From the NCBI GenBank assembly GCA_028679075.1, contig JAJRCF010000008.1:1-64000 (forward strand): a DNA stretch of 64,000 bases, in the 5' to 3' direction. Positions 25,892-33,884 of the stretch are shown here, one piece after another. The DNA comes from Methanoregula sp. (lineage in GTDB: Archaea > Halobacteriota > Methanomicrobia > Methanomicrobiales > Methanospirillaceae). Position 1 is the first letter of the stretch; each line of letters starts with the position of its first letter. The translations under genes were made by a program, and so were the position numbers. A model generated the notes under the pieces. It ran no database searches. It saw only the letters and a program-made list of their open reading frames with translations, and was not told where the DNA came from.

Positions 25892-26425
25892 ATGGCAGTC
25901 CCGGACACCGGCATGAGCCGGCGCCTTGTGAACTGGGCGCGGGCCAAATCCCCGTGGATCACTGTGTACAACAGCGGGGCCTGCAATGCCTGTGACATCG
26001 AGATCATCGCCTGCCTTATGCCCCGCTTCGATGTCGAGCGTTTCGGGATCCTGGTCAAGGGCTCTCCCCGTCACGCGGATATCCTGATTGTCACCGGGCA
26101 TGTGACCCTGAAACAGGCCTCCCGCCTCCGCCGGGTATGGGAGCAGATGCCGGAACCAAAGTATGTGATTGCCATGGGTGCCTGCGGTGCGGCAGGGGGA
26201 GTATTCCACGGCCTGTACCATATGATGGCGTGCGTGGACTGCGTAGTCCCGGTCGATGTCTACGTGGCCGGGTGCCCGCCCCGCCCGGACGAGATCATCA
26301 ATGCGGTGGTCACCTGCCTGAACCTGATGGCAGAGGATGCAGCCCATGGCGGGAAGGAATGGCGGCGGAAGAAGCCCGCAACGGGCGCGGATACAGAGGG
26401 AAAAAGCTGCACGGTGATACCATGA
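25892..26425 (+). CDS. mbhJ: Mbh-like hydrogenase small subunit (NuoB-like)
   Basis: 177 residues. Cluster ligands lie in GACNACDIEIIA, GACGAAGG and VAGCPPRPDE, with the group 4 fingerprint PRFDVERFG. It transfers electrons to the NiFe subunit. A very strong GGAGGTGGTGA (25875-25885) precedes the ATG and restarts translation after the only gap in the operon. Paralogue of echC in this window, about half identical by eye. C-terminal 25 residues are a basic, probably flexible tail. Confidence 0.92.
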   Translation: MAVPDTGMSRRLVNWARAKSPWITVYNSGACNACDIEIIACLMPRFDVERFGILVKGSPRHADILIVTGHVTLKQASRLRRVWEQMPEPKYVIAMGACGAAGGVFHGLYHMMACVDCVVPVDVYVAGCPPRPDEIINAVVTCLNLMAEDAAHGGKEWRRKKPATGADTEGKSCTVIP

Positions 26426-26910
26426 CCCGTCCGGTAACGGTTGAGACGATAACGGAAAGGATGAAGGAATTCGGAGTGGTTGAGCAGGTCCGGAAAAACC
26501 GTATCAGGGTGAAAACCGTACCTGACAGGATCCATGACGCGATAACGACATCGCAGGCGATGCTGGGATTTGACCGCCTGATCACCATCAGTACCGTGGA
26601 CAATGGCGAAACACTGGAACTGTTGTACCACCTGATCGGATCGCACCGCATCATCATCTCCCTCTCCATCGAACTCCCCCGCGACAAGCCGGTGACACCA
26701 ACCGTCTCTGACCTGCTTCTCCCTGCAGGTATCTACGAGCGGCAGATCCACGACCTCTTCGGCATCACCTTCGAAGGAAATCCCAACATGAAAAAGATCA
26801 TCCTGAACGAGGACTGGCCCGGGGATGAATTTCCCCTGCGCAAGGACTGGACACCCGGTCCCGATGTCTTCTACGGCGGGATACGCGTTGAGAAGAGGGA
26901 GGGGAGCTAG
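26422..26910 (+). CDS. mbhK: Mbh-like hydrogenase NuoC-like subunit
   Basis: 162 residues, NuoC family with YERQIHDLFGITFEG and the C-terminal WPGDEFPLRKDW that is typical of the family. The extra N-terminal about 30 residues (EFGVVEQVRKNRIRVK) are absent from EchD in the window. ATG overlaps the mbhJ stop by four bases. Structural subunit of the peripheral arm. Confidence 0.9.
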   Translation: MTRPVTVETITERMKEFGVVEQVRKNRIRVKTVPDRIHDAITTSQAMLGFDRLITISTVDNGETLELLYHLIGSHRIIISLSIELPRDKPVTPTVSDLLLPAGIYERQIHDLFGITFEGNPNMKKIILNEDWPGDEFPLRKDWTPGPDVFYGGIRVEKREGS

Positions 26911-28029
26911 ATGCCCGAAGTCGTTGTCTCCATCGGCCCGCAGCACCCGGCGCTCAAGGAACCGGTCAACTTCAAGGTCATCGCCGACGGGGAAAAGATC
27001 GTGCGCCTCGAGCTCGACCTCTCCTACAACCACCGGGGGATCGAGAAGGCGGCCGAGCAGCGGAACTTCATCCGTGTCCTCCCGCTCTTAGAGCGGGTCT
27101 GCGGCATCTGTTCGCACTCCCATGCCACGGTCTTTTCCAAGGGCATCGAGGAGATCATGGGCCTTTCGATCCCCCCGCGTGCCCAGTACATCCGCACCAT
27201 CATTGCCGAGCTCGAGCGGATGCACAGCCACCTCCTCTGGCTGGGTGTTGCAGCGCACGTGATCGGGTTCAATACCCTCTTCATGTGGACCTGGCGTGAC
27301 CGCGAGGCCGTGCAGGACACACTCGAGGAGATGAGCGGGAACCGGGTCCACTATGGCATGAACGAGATCGGGGGCGTCCGGCGGGATCTGACCCCGGCTC
27401 AGGTCGAAGCGGCCCTCGCGAGGCTGCCGGTTCTGGAGGAACGGATCAAAAAGTACGTGGAGATGGTGAACAGCGAGGAGACCATGCTGATCCGTTTCCG
27501 GGATGTCGGGAAGATGAGCCGGGAGGAGGCGCTGAAGTACGGGGCGGTCGGGCCTACGGCACGGGCAAGCGGGGTGGATTACGATGTCCGCAGGGACGAC
27601 CCGTATCTTGCCTATGCAGAGGTGCCCTGGAATGTCATCACGGACACGCACGGGGACGTATACGGCCGGACGCGTGTGCGTGTCGGGGAGTTATGGGAGA
27701 GCACACAGATTGTCCGGTACTGCCTTGAGAATTTACCGGCAGGACCGATCCGGGTCGATGCACCGAAAACTGCGCCCAAAGGCGAGATCCTGTCGCGATA
27801 CGAAGCCCCGCGGGGGGAGCTTGCCCACTTCATCCGGACAAACGGTACTGACAAAGTGGAACGGGTCGATATCCGCACGCCGACACTGGCAAACTGGACC
27901 TCAGTGGCAGTCTGTCTTGTCAACCAGAACATTGCGGATATCCCGGTGATCGTTGCGGCGATCGACCCCTGCCTCTCGTGCACTTCAAGGCTGACCGTGG
28001 TAAACCGGGTGGATAAGGTGGGACGATGA
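26911..28029 (+). CDS. mbhL: Mbh-like hydrogenase large subunit (NiFe catalytic)
   Basis: 372 residues. NiFe ligands LERVCGICSHSH (about 62-73) and DPCLSC are intact, so it should be a working hydrogenase. After CTSR there is a 12-residue tail (LTVVNRVDKVGR), a likely maturation peptide; the HycI-type protease gene at the end of the operon could remove it. AGGGAGGGGAG precedes the ATG. Paralogue of echE. Confidence 0.94.
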   Translation: MPEVVVSIGPQHPALKEPVNFKVIADGEKIVRLELDLSYNHRGIEKAAEQRNFIRVLPLLERVCGICSHSHATVFSKGIEEIMGLSIPPRAQYIRTIIAELERMHSHLLWLGVAAHVIGFNTLFMWTWRDREAVQDTLEEMSGNRVHYGMNEIGGVRRDLTPAQVEAALARLPVLEERIKKYVEMVNSEETMLIRFRDVGKMSREEALKYGAVGPTARASGVDYDVRRDDPYLAYAEVPWNVITDTHGDVYGRTRVRVGELWESTQIVRYCLENLPAGPIRVDAPKTAPKGEILSRYEAPRGELAHFIRTNGTDKVERVDIRTPTLANWTSVAVCLVNQNIADIPVIVAAIDPCLSCTSRLTVVNRVDKVGR

Positions 28030-29000
28030 CCGATCCCGTGTTTATCCTCCTCTACATCTTCATCTTCCCGGGGTTCTTCTTCCTTATTTCCTATGGCCTG
28101 TTCCTCGCGTACCTGGACCGGAAGATTGCAGCCCGGATGCAGCAGCGGGTAGGGCCGCCGATCTGCCAGCCGCTCGCTGACCTGATCAAGATGCTGGGCA
28201 AGGAAGTGATCAACCCGAATGGCGTGGACTGGCGGGTATTTGACGCGATCCCCCTCATTGCCCTTGCTGCTGTCATGACCGCGTTCCTCTATGTACCGGT
28301 TCTCGGGTACAGCCCGCTTGCGTTCCAGGGGGACCTTGTTGTCGTCCTTTACCTCATGGCCCTTCCGACGATAGCGCTCTTCGTGCTCGGATGGCTCTCC
28401 CGTAACATCTTCTCCGCCATCGGCGGGATCCGGGCAGTCACGCAGCTCTTCATCTACGAGGTGCCGTTCTTCCTTGCCCTCCTCACTCCCGCCATCATGG
28501 CAGGCAGCTGGTCGATCTCGGAGATTGTTGTATGGCAGCAGCACAACCTCTGGATCATATTCTTCCAGCCTATCGGTTTCATCGTGGCCCTGATCGGGCT
28601 CCAGGCAAAGCTGGAGAGGACGCCCTTCGACATTCCCGAGGCGGAGACCGAGATCGTTGCCGGGCCCTGGACGGAGCTGACCGGGCGCAGGCTCGCCCTC
28701 ATGGACCTTGCAACCGATGTCTCCCTCGTTGTCGGCAGCGCCCTGATTGCAGCCCTGTTCCTTGGCGGCCCCATGCTCCCGTGGGTCCTTGCCCCGTTCT
28801 GGCTGAACAGTATCGCCGGCTTTGCCCTCTTCCTGGTAAAGACCCTTGCCGTGCTCCTGATCCTGTCATCGATCAAAGTAGCGACCGGCCGTATCCGGAT
28901 CGACCAGCTCAATGATATCGGCTGGAAATACATTGCAAGTGCAGCCGTCGTGCAGGTAGGGATCGTGCTTGTCATCAATTATCTCTGGGTGGTCCCATGA
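28026..29000 (+). CDS. mbhM: Mbh-like hydrogenase NuoH-like membrane subunit
   Basis: 324 residues, about eight membrane helices. The conserved loop is DRKIAARMQQRVGPPICQPLADL, and KLERTPFDIPEAETEIVAGP is the second hallmark (E/D rich loop) of NuoH proteins; this copy is closer to NuoH at that loop than EchB is. Anchors the peripheral arm. Four-base overlaps with both neighbours. Confidence 0.93.
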   Translation: MTDPVFILLYIFIFPGFFFLISYGLFLAYLDRKIAARMQQRVGPPICQPLADLIKMLGKEVINPNGVDWRVFDAIPLIALAAVMTAFLYVPVLGYSPLAFQGDLVVVLYLMALPTIALFVLGWLSRNIFSAIGGIRAVTQLFIYEVPFFLALLTPAIMAGSWSISEIVVWQQHNLWIIFFQPIGFIVALIGLQAKLERTPFDIPEAETEIVAGPWTELTGRRLALMDLATDVSLVVGSALIAALFLGGPMLPWVLAPFWLNSIAGFALFLVKTLAVLLILSSIKVATGRIRIDQLNDIGWKYIASAAVVQVGIVLVINYLWVVP

Positions 29001-29356
29001 GCGTCCTCCGTGAGATGCTGGAGAATTTCCTTTCCCGTCCCATCACGATCCTGTACCCGAAAGAGAAGATCCCGATCCCGGATGCATTCCGGGGCCGGGT
29101 TGCCATCACCGATGACAAGTGTATCGGGTGCTCCAAATGTTCGCTGGTCTGCCCGGCACAGGTGATCACCATGATCGACGGCCCCCGCGAGGTTGAATTC
29201 AAGGGGAAGACCCTTGCCCGGAAGAAACGGCCTCAGGTGAAACTGTACAAGTGCATCCGCTGTGCACTCTGCGAGCGGCACTGCCCGACCGGGGCGATCT
29301 ACCTGAAGAATGAGTTGTCAAGCTCGGGTACCGACGGGGAAGTCGTGATCACGTAA
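28997..29356 (+). CDS. mbhN: Mbh-like hydrogenase ferredoxin-like subunit
   Basis: 119 residues with two 4Fe-4S motifs, CIGCSKCSLVCPAQ and CIRCALCERHCPTG. Takes electrons from reduced ferredoxin. The N-terminus LSRPITILYP matches the same part of EchF (LSRPVTILYP), showing common origin. Its stop shares one base with the ATG of the protease gene (TAATG). Confidence 0.92.
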   Translation: MSVLREMLENFLSRPITILYPKEKIPIPDAFRGRVAITDDKCIGCSKCSLVCPAQVITMIDGPREVEFKGKTLARKKRPQVKLYKCIRCALCERHCPTGAIYLKNELSSSGTDGEVVIT

Positions 29357-29850
29357 TGGAGAAGGCAGCCCCGTTCTCTGACACCCTGCAACACAGGATA
29401 AAAAATGCCCGCAGGCTGGCAGTAGTTGGTATCGGCGATGAACTCATCCCTGCCGATCTGCTGGGGATCTCCGCTGCCCGGATGATCGAACAGCAACACC
29501 TCCCGGGTATACAGGTCTTTTTTGCCGGGACCGTGCCTGAGAGTATCACCGGTCCTATCCGCAGGTACCGGCCGGAACATGTCCTTTTTCTCGATGCAGC
29601 GGAGATGGGAGAACCGCCCGGGACAATAGCGGTCATCGCGCCGGGGCAGGTCCAGGCAAGTCTTCTCTCAACGCATGCCCTCCCGCTGACGGTGGTCATG
29701 GAGTATGTCGAGCGGGAGACCGGGGCCGGCGTTACGCTGCTGGGCATCCAGCCCGGTCACAGGAATCCTGAGAACGACCTGTCGGATGAAGACCAGGCAT
29801 ATCTGGACCGGAACCTCCGGCAGCTGTTCACAATTCTTGAAAAACGGTAG
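29356..29850 (+). CDS. hycI: Hydrogenase maturation protease (HycI/HyaD family)
   Basis: 164 residues. VVGIGDELIPADLLG is the family opening (GxGNxLxxDD in classic members) and DAAEMGEPPGTIAVI the middle motif with the nickel-binding acidic residue; LGIQPGH is the third. These proteases trim the large-subunit C-terminus after nickel insertion. Placement right after mbhN and the tail on MbhL suggest MbhL as its substrate. GIGDELIPAD keeps Asp but has Ile/Pro in place of common residues. Confidence 0.88.
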   Translation: MEKAAPFSDTLQHRIKNARRLAVVGIGDELIPADLLGISAARMIEQQHLPGIQVFFAGTVPESITGPIRRYRPEHVLFLDAAEMGEPPGTIAVIAPGQVQASLLSTHALPLTVVMEYVERETGAGVTLLGIQPGHRNPENDLSDEDQAYLDRNLRQLFTILEKR

Positions 29851-29853
29851 TAT

Positions 29854-31263
29854 TCAGCTTGCAGGTTCTGCAAAACTGAACGTCTCGGGAACCAGCGTCT
29901 GCAGGTCCACGACAACCGCGAGCGCCGGCGTCGGGTTCACGTTCATCTGCTTCTGGAACGCGGTCTGGGACTGCCATGTACCTGCGTTGACACCGAGTAC
30001 GCCACGGTAGGTCGTGATCCCCTTGATGTGGACATGGCCGGTGTGGAGGATCTCGGGGAGCGGGTCGATGATCAGCCGGTCGGACTTGCCTGCGGCAATC
30101 GGTGTCCTGCGGCCATACGAGGGGGCGAGGTGGCGCCGGACCAGCATCTCCTCCATCATCAGCCCGCTCTGGTCATAGGAGGCCCCGGGGATCAGGCCGA
30201 TCATGTCATCGATCGACCTGCCATGGTACATCATTACCCGGACCCCCTGGAGGTTGACAACCGCCGGGTTCTCGACAAGTGTGCAGTTGGACGGGAATTT
30301 CTTCGTGAACGCTGCCGGGATCACGGGCTGGGGCTCTGCACCCCGCACCACATCGTGGTTGCCCGGAGAAACGATGATCTTAATCCGTGACGGGAGGTCG
30401 GAGAGCATGGCGCCGAACGCATCGTACTGCTCGTAGATGTTCTTGATCGTCAGTTCCTGCTCCTGCCCGGGGTAAATACCGATCCCGTCCACGAGGTCCC
30501 CGGCGATCAGGAGATACCCGTAGTCGGAGTCCGAGAGCCAGTCCGCAAACCGGTTCCAGGCCCCTTCAAGGAACGTGTTGCTGCCCACGTGGACATCCGA
30601 GATCAGGACCGCCTTTCCCGGCTGCTCGCTCTTAAAGGGCGTGTTGTCGATGCGGATGTCCGGCCGGTAGAGGTGTTCTGCGAAGAAGAGGCGCCCGTCG
30701 GTTGAGAGTTTCCCCTTGACACCAATGACTTCGTCATGGATGATCCGCTCGGCATCATGGAATACGGGACGGTCTTTCCGGAAGAGCACGGACATGCTTG
30801 CTGACGTATCCTCGATCTCGGCGATGCGGTGGCCGTTCTTCGTGGTGCTCACATCAACGACCATCCCGATGATGGTGCACTCCTCCTGCCGGTAGCGGGT
30901 GTTCTTGGTCAGCCCCTCGATGGGCATCGCACCCATCCGGCTCCGGATCATCCCGCCAAGGCGGCTGTACCGGTCCCGGAAGTAGTGGAGGTAATCCCCG
31001 GTCCCGTTCACCGGGCCCGATGTGCCTGAACTGCCGCTCACGACCTCGACACTGGGGTCGAGGAGGAAGCGGGTCCCGTCCCGGGTGGCGTGCATACCGG
31101 GGATGTGCTTTGTGGATACGACAACGGTATCTTCTGGCACCTGCGCAAGGATCCGGTCGATGAGGCCCGGTTCGTCCTGCTCCTGGATGTAGCGCACCAC
31201 GTCGGGGTGCACCTGGAGCCGGGTATCGAGGAACCGGAGCGCGATCTCCTGCGCAGAAAGCAT
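29854..31263 (-). CDS. polB: DNA polymerase II (family D) small subunit, DP1
   Basis: 469 residues. N-terminal helical region, OB-fold (about 115-200, with EECTIIGMVVDVSTTKNGH), then a calcineurin-like phosphoesterase domain (about 225-445) whose metal ligands are seen in ISDVHVGS, IAGDLVDGIG, SPGNHDVVR, MYHGRS and ILHTGHVH. All are intact, so it should have the 3'-5' exonuclease activity known for archaeal DP1. It works with DP2, not in this window, in replication. Convergent with hycI three bases away. Confidence 0.94.
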   Translation of the reverse strand: MLSAQEIALRFLDTRLQVHPDVVRYIQEQDEPGLIDRILAQVPEDTVVVSTKHIPGMHATRDGTRFLLDPSVEVVSGSSGTSGPVNGTGDYLHYFRDRYSRLGGMIRSRMGAMPIEGLTKNTRYRQEECTIIGMVVDVSTTKNGHRIAEIEDTSASMSVLFRKDRPVFHDAERIIHDEVIGVKGKLSTDGRLFFAEHLYRPDIRIDNTPFKSEQPGKAVLISDVHVGSNTFLEGAWNRFADWLSDSDYGYLLIAGDLVDGIGIYPGQEQELTIKNIYEQYDAFGAMLSDLPSRIKIIVSPGNHDVVRGAEPQPVIPAAFTKKFPSNCTLVENPAVVNLQGVRVMMYHGRSIDDMIGLIPGASYDQSGLMMEEMLVRRHLAPSYGRRTPIAAGKSDRLIIDPLPEILHTGHVHIKGITTYRGVLGVNAGTWQSQTAFQKQMNVNPTPALAVVVDLQTLVPETFSFAEPAS

Positions 31264-31400
31264 ACCAGATCATTGGTTGCCGGGAAAATATAGCCTGTTA
31301 TCCTGCACCTACCCGGCACAGGCAGGCAATACCTGCGGAAGTGCCTGACATTGTTGATAACCTTGCCCGGTATACCTTGTACAGAACTACCGGAACAGAA

Positions 31401-32021
31401 ATGTACGAAATCATCTCAACGCTGGTACTGGGTTTTGTCATCGGGCTCACCGGGGCGCTTGCCCCCGGGCCGACGCTGGTTGCCACCATCAACGCCTCCC
31501 TTGCGGGGAACTGGACCGCGGGCCTGAAAGTCTCGCTCGGCCACATCGTGATCGAGACCGCGATCTTCTTTTTGATCATCCTCGGGCTGGCCAGCGTGGC
31601 AAGCCCCTATACGGCCGCCATTGCCCTCATCGGCGGCACCGCACTCGTGGCATTCGGGATCATGACGATTTCCGGGAGCCGGAGCGCCACGCTTGCGGCC
31701 GGTCCCGTGCAGGAGGGAGCCAGCCCCTACATGGCCGGGCTCCTGACAAGTGCCGCAAACCCCTACTTCTGGATCTGGTGGCTCTCGGTCGGGAGTGCCC
31801 TCCTGATCCAGTCGCTTGAAGGAGGGCTGCTGCTTGCCGCCGTCTTCATGATCGGCCACTGGGCTGCCGATACCGGGTGGTACACGTTCGTCTCCACCAG
31901 TGTTGCGAAGGGAAAGACCCTCTTATCGGACAGGACCTATCACGGGATCATGGCAGTATGCGGGGCATTCCTGATCCTTTTTGGGCTGTATTACCTGTCA
32001 GGAGCGCTTCTGCCCCGCTGA
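31401..32021 (+). CDS. LysE family amino-acid exporter
   Basis: 206 residues, six membrane helices. GLTGALAPGPTLVATINASLAG is the conserved LysE/RhtB N-terminal helix, and GLLTSAANPYFWIWWL the central NP motif. It exports amino acids or related small molecules. ATG 31401 begins just before the first helix; an upstream in-frame start at 31341 would add 20 polar residues, which is less likely. Substrate unknown; no operon partner. Confidence 0.85.
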   Translation: MYEIISTLVLGFVIGLTGALAPGPTLVATINASLAGNWTAGLKVSLGHIVIETAIFFLIILGLASVASPYTAAIALIGGTALVAFGIMTISGSRSATLAAGPVQEGASPYMAGLLTSAANPYFWIWWLSVGSALLIQSLEGGLLLAAVFMIGHWAADTGWYTFVSTSVAKGKTLLSDRTYHGIMAVCGAFLILFGLYYLSGALLPR

Positions 32022-32098
32022 CCGGATGCGATCCCCCTCCCTCGAAGAACGCTGATGGAAATACACAATCAACTGTGAATAAAAGCAAAAATGGTGGT

Positions 32099-32935
32099 TC
32101 AAGGATTTTTTATTTTACTATTAACTACTGCTTGAAGTGCCCTTTTCTTGGTCCGAGGCGAAAGGTCTACTTCGCGCTCTGAAAGAAAAGTAATAACTTG
32201 GCCTTCAGTAACCTTCGTTAAACCACGTTCTTTAGCCCATTCAATACAAGGGGTCACCAATGATAACATTTTTTCATTTCTTTTTATCTCTCGCTGTTGC
32301 TCTAGTTGCTTCTGGACTAATCGTTCGGCTTTTTTAATCCTAAATTTTAAGTCAGCAGGGAGATTCCACAGATTAACACTTTTACTTCTCCAAAAATAGC
32401 CTATGATTACATGAAAAGGAATTGGCCTTTCGTCATCTTGGTCTGGAAATTTTTTTTTGGAAAATGATAATATTTCTACTGCAAGTTCTTCCGGTGTTGA
32501 AAATTTAAATTCGTTAGACAATTTTTCTTCGGTCGTTAATTTTTCAATTTCTCTTTCTGAATCATCAGTGGTTTTCTTCGTTTCTGAGATCTGGTCTATA
32601 AGGTTATTCAATTCTGGAACAGATTCCCAAACAGAGATTATGTCACCCTGTCTAGTTCTTTCTACAAAAAAACCTAAAAGATCTTTGAATTTTTGAACCG
32701 TAATTAGTATGTTAAGACCACATTTTGACAGATCCGTAGTTTCCAATATTATTTTTGTTCCATCTTCGTTAAAATTTATTGAAGAAAAGACATCGGGGGG
32801 AGTATCATTTCGCATTTCGAACAAGATTGGAGCCCACGCTTGAATATCTGTTGAACTTTCCACCTGTACTGTAAAGGAGGGTATAATTTTTTCAAGTATG
32901 GATTCAGGTAAATCATTTGTTAGATTTTGCCTCAT
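32099..32935 (-). CDS. Unknown AT-rich protein
   Basis: 278 residues, not recognised. It is mostly helical and charged, with Glu/Lys-rich central (about 118-145) and C-terminal (about 200-245) segments that may form coiled coils; the C-terminal 40 residues (VTEGQVITFLSEREVDLSPR) could be a small DNA- or RNA-binding domain, but this is a guess. No signal peptide or membrane helix. Codon use is strikingly A/T-rich compared with neighbours, pointing to recent acquisition. Its ATG lies inside the end of the small gene upstream (overlap 23 bases), so the two are likely translated together. Confidence 0.7.
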   Translation of the reverse strand: MRQNLTNDLPESILEKIIPSFTVQVESSTDIQAWAPILFEMRNDTPPDVFSSINFNEDGTKIILETTDLSKCGLNILITVQKFKDLLGFFVERTRQGDIISVWESVPELNNLIDQISETKKTTDDSEREIEKLTTEEKLSNEFKFSTPEELAVEILSFSKKKFPDQDDERPIPFHVIIGYFWRSKSVNLWNLPADLKFRIKKAERLVQKQLEQQREIKRNEKMLSLVTPCIEWAKERGLTKVTEGQVITFLSEREVDLSPRTKKRALQAVVNSKIKNP

Positions 32936-33089
32936 AATATCCCCGACACGTATTTTTTTCTAATGTGCGAGCCCGGTATTCACGCCGCATTAGTCTGGTA
33001 TATTCTTTTAGGGCTTCTTCAGGTTTTTGATGATTCTTGACGCGTTCTTCTCTAGTCTCGACCCTTGCGGGTCTCGACACATCCCACAT
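32913..33089 (-). CDS. Small basic protein upstream of the unknown AT-rich gene
   Basis: 58 residues, very rich in Arg, Lys and Glu (RPARVETREERVKNHQKPEE, then LMRREYRARTLEKN), no known family. The frame is open from ATG 33089 to TGA 32913-32915 and overlaps the start of the following gene, as in translationally coupled pairs. A TATA-like CTATACA lies 28 bases before ATG 33089 on its strand, fitting a leaderless mRNA. GTG 33080 is an alternative start. Could be a nucleic-acid-binding or antitoxin-like partner; this is speculation. Confidence 0.45.
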   Translation of the reverse strand: MWDVSRPARVETREERVKNHQKPEEALKEYTRLMRREYRARTLEKNTCRGYYEAKSNK

Positions 33090-33113
33090 GGTTAATGTGC
33101 ACAGGGTTCAACA

Positions 33114-33120
33114 CTATACA
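33114..33120. promoter_or_regulatory. Shared TATA-like element between two divergent genes
   Basis: CTATACA, centred at 33117, is 27 bases from ATG 33144 on the plus strand and 28 bases from ATG 33089 on the minus strand. At both starts no ribosome binding site is seen, so both could be leaderless mRNAs from one bidirectional element. Confidence 0.4.
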
Positions 33121-33143
33121 AAAACCCGTACCAGGTATTCCCA

Positions 33144-33866
33144 ATGGCAGCCAAAGACACCCCCCGTGACCTCCGCACGCTCTTCGCACAATTCCGTACC
33201 AGCGACCACTGGGCGGTCTCGCTTGCCCGGGACCTGCTCTGGGTTGCCTGCGTTGTCGGGGGCATCGCGCTCGCCCTCTTCCTCATCTGCGGCACGTGGC
33301 CGGCGGTCGTGACCATCGAGTCGGGGAGCATGATCCCCAACATGAACATCGGCGACCTTGTTGTCGTAGTCCAGAAAGACCGGTACGGGGAGTTCATGAC
33401 CTGGGAGGAAGGAAAGCGTGCGAACGTCTCGAAGTTCAACAGCTACGGCGACGTGATCATCTACAAACCCAACGGGCTCGATTCGGTCCACCCGATCATC
33501 CACCGGACCATGGTGTATGCCACGAATACCACGCCGCTGACGGAGATCCGTGGCAACCAGCTCCTGACCAGCTATGCTCCCGCCCATGACGGGTACATCA
33601 CGTGGGGAGACAACAACCCGTATCCCGACCAGTTCGCTTCCTATAAGGGGATCGGCACACCGGAACCCGTCAGGGAAGAATGGATCGTCGGCAAAGCACT
33701 CTTCACCGTGCCCCTTGTCGGGTATCTCCCCCTCCATATCTGGGAAGTGGTGATCGTGGTCGTCATCATCATGGCCCTGCACGAGCTCTGGCTCCGCTCG
33801 CGGGAAGGCAAGGAGCAGAAGGGCGGCAATAGCGGCAGGCAGAAGAAGAAAGCCGGAAAGAAGTAA
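33144..33866 (+). CDS. Type I signal peptidase (S26B, archaeal/ER type)
   Basis: 240 residues. An N-terminal membrane helix (about 28-52) is followed by the active-site box VVTIESGSMIPNMNIGDLVVV containing the nucleophile Ser, and then VHPIIHRTMVY, where His takes the place of the bacterial Lys as in archaeal and ER SEC11-type enzymes. A second membrane helix (about 193-215) and a Lys-rich tail end the protein. It cleaves signal peptides outside the membrane. Stands 18 bases before cofH; co-transcription is possible. Confidence 0.9.
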   Translation: MAAKDTPRDLRTLFAQFRTSDHWAVSLARDLLWVACVVGGIALALFLICGTWPAVVTIESGSMIPNMNIGDLVVVVQKDRYGEFMTWEEGKRANVSKFNSYGDVIIYKPNGLDSVHPIIHRTMVYATNTTPLTEIRGNQLLTSYAPAHDGYITWGDNNPYPDQFASYKGIGTPEPVREEWIVGKALFTVPLVGYLPLHIWEVVIVVVIIMALHELWLRSREGKEQKGGNSGRQKKKAGKK

Positions 33867-33884
33867 GGGCAGGAACACGGGACC

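Noticed and set aside
31264-31400. Possible tRNA-like or structured RNA in the polB/LysE gap
   Set aside because: No acceptor stem, T-loop sequence or CCA-like end could be matched; only short GC repeats are present.
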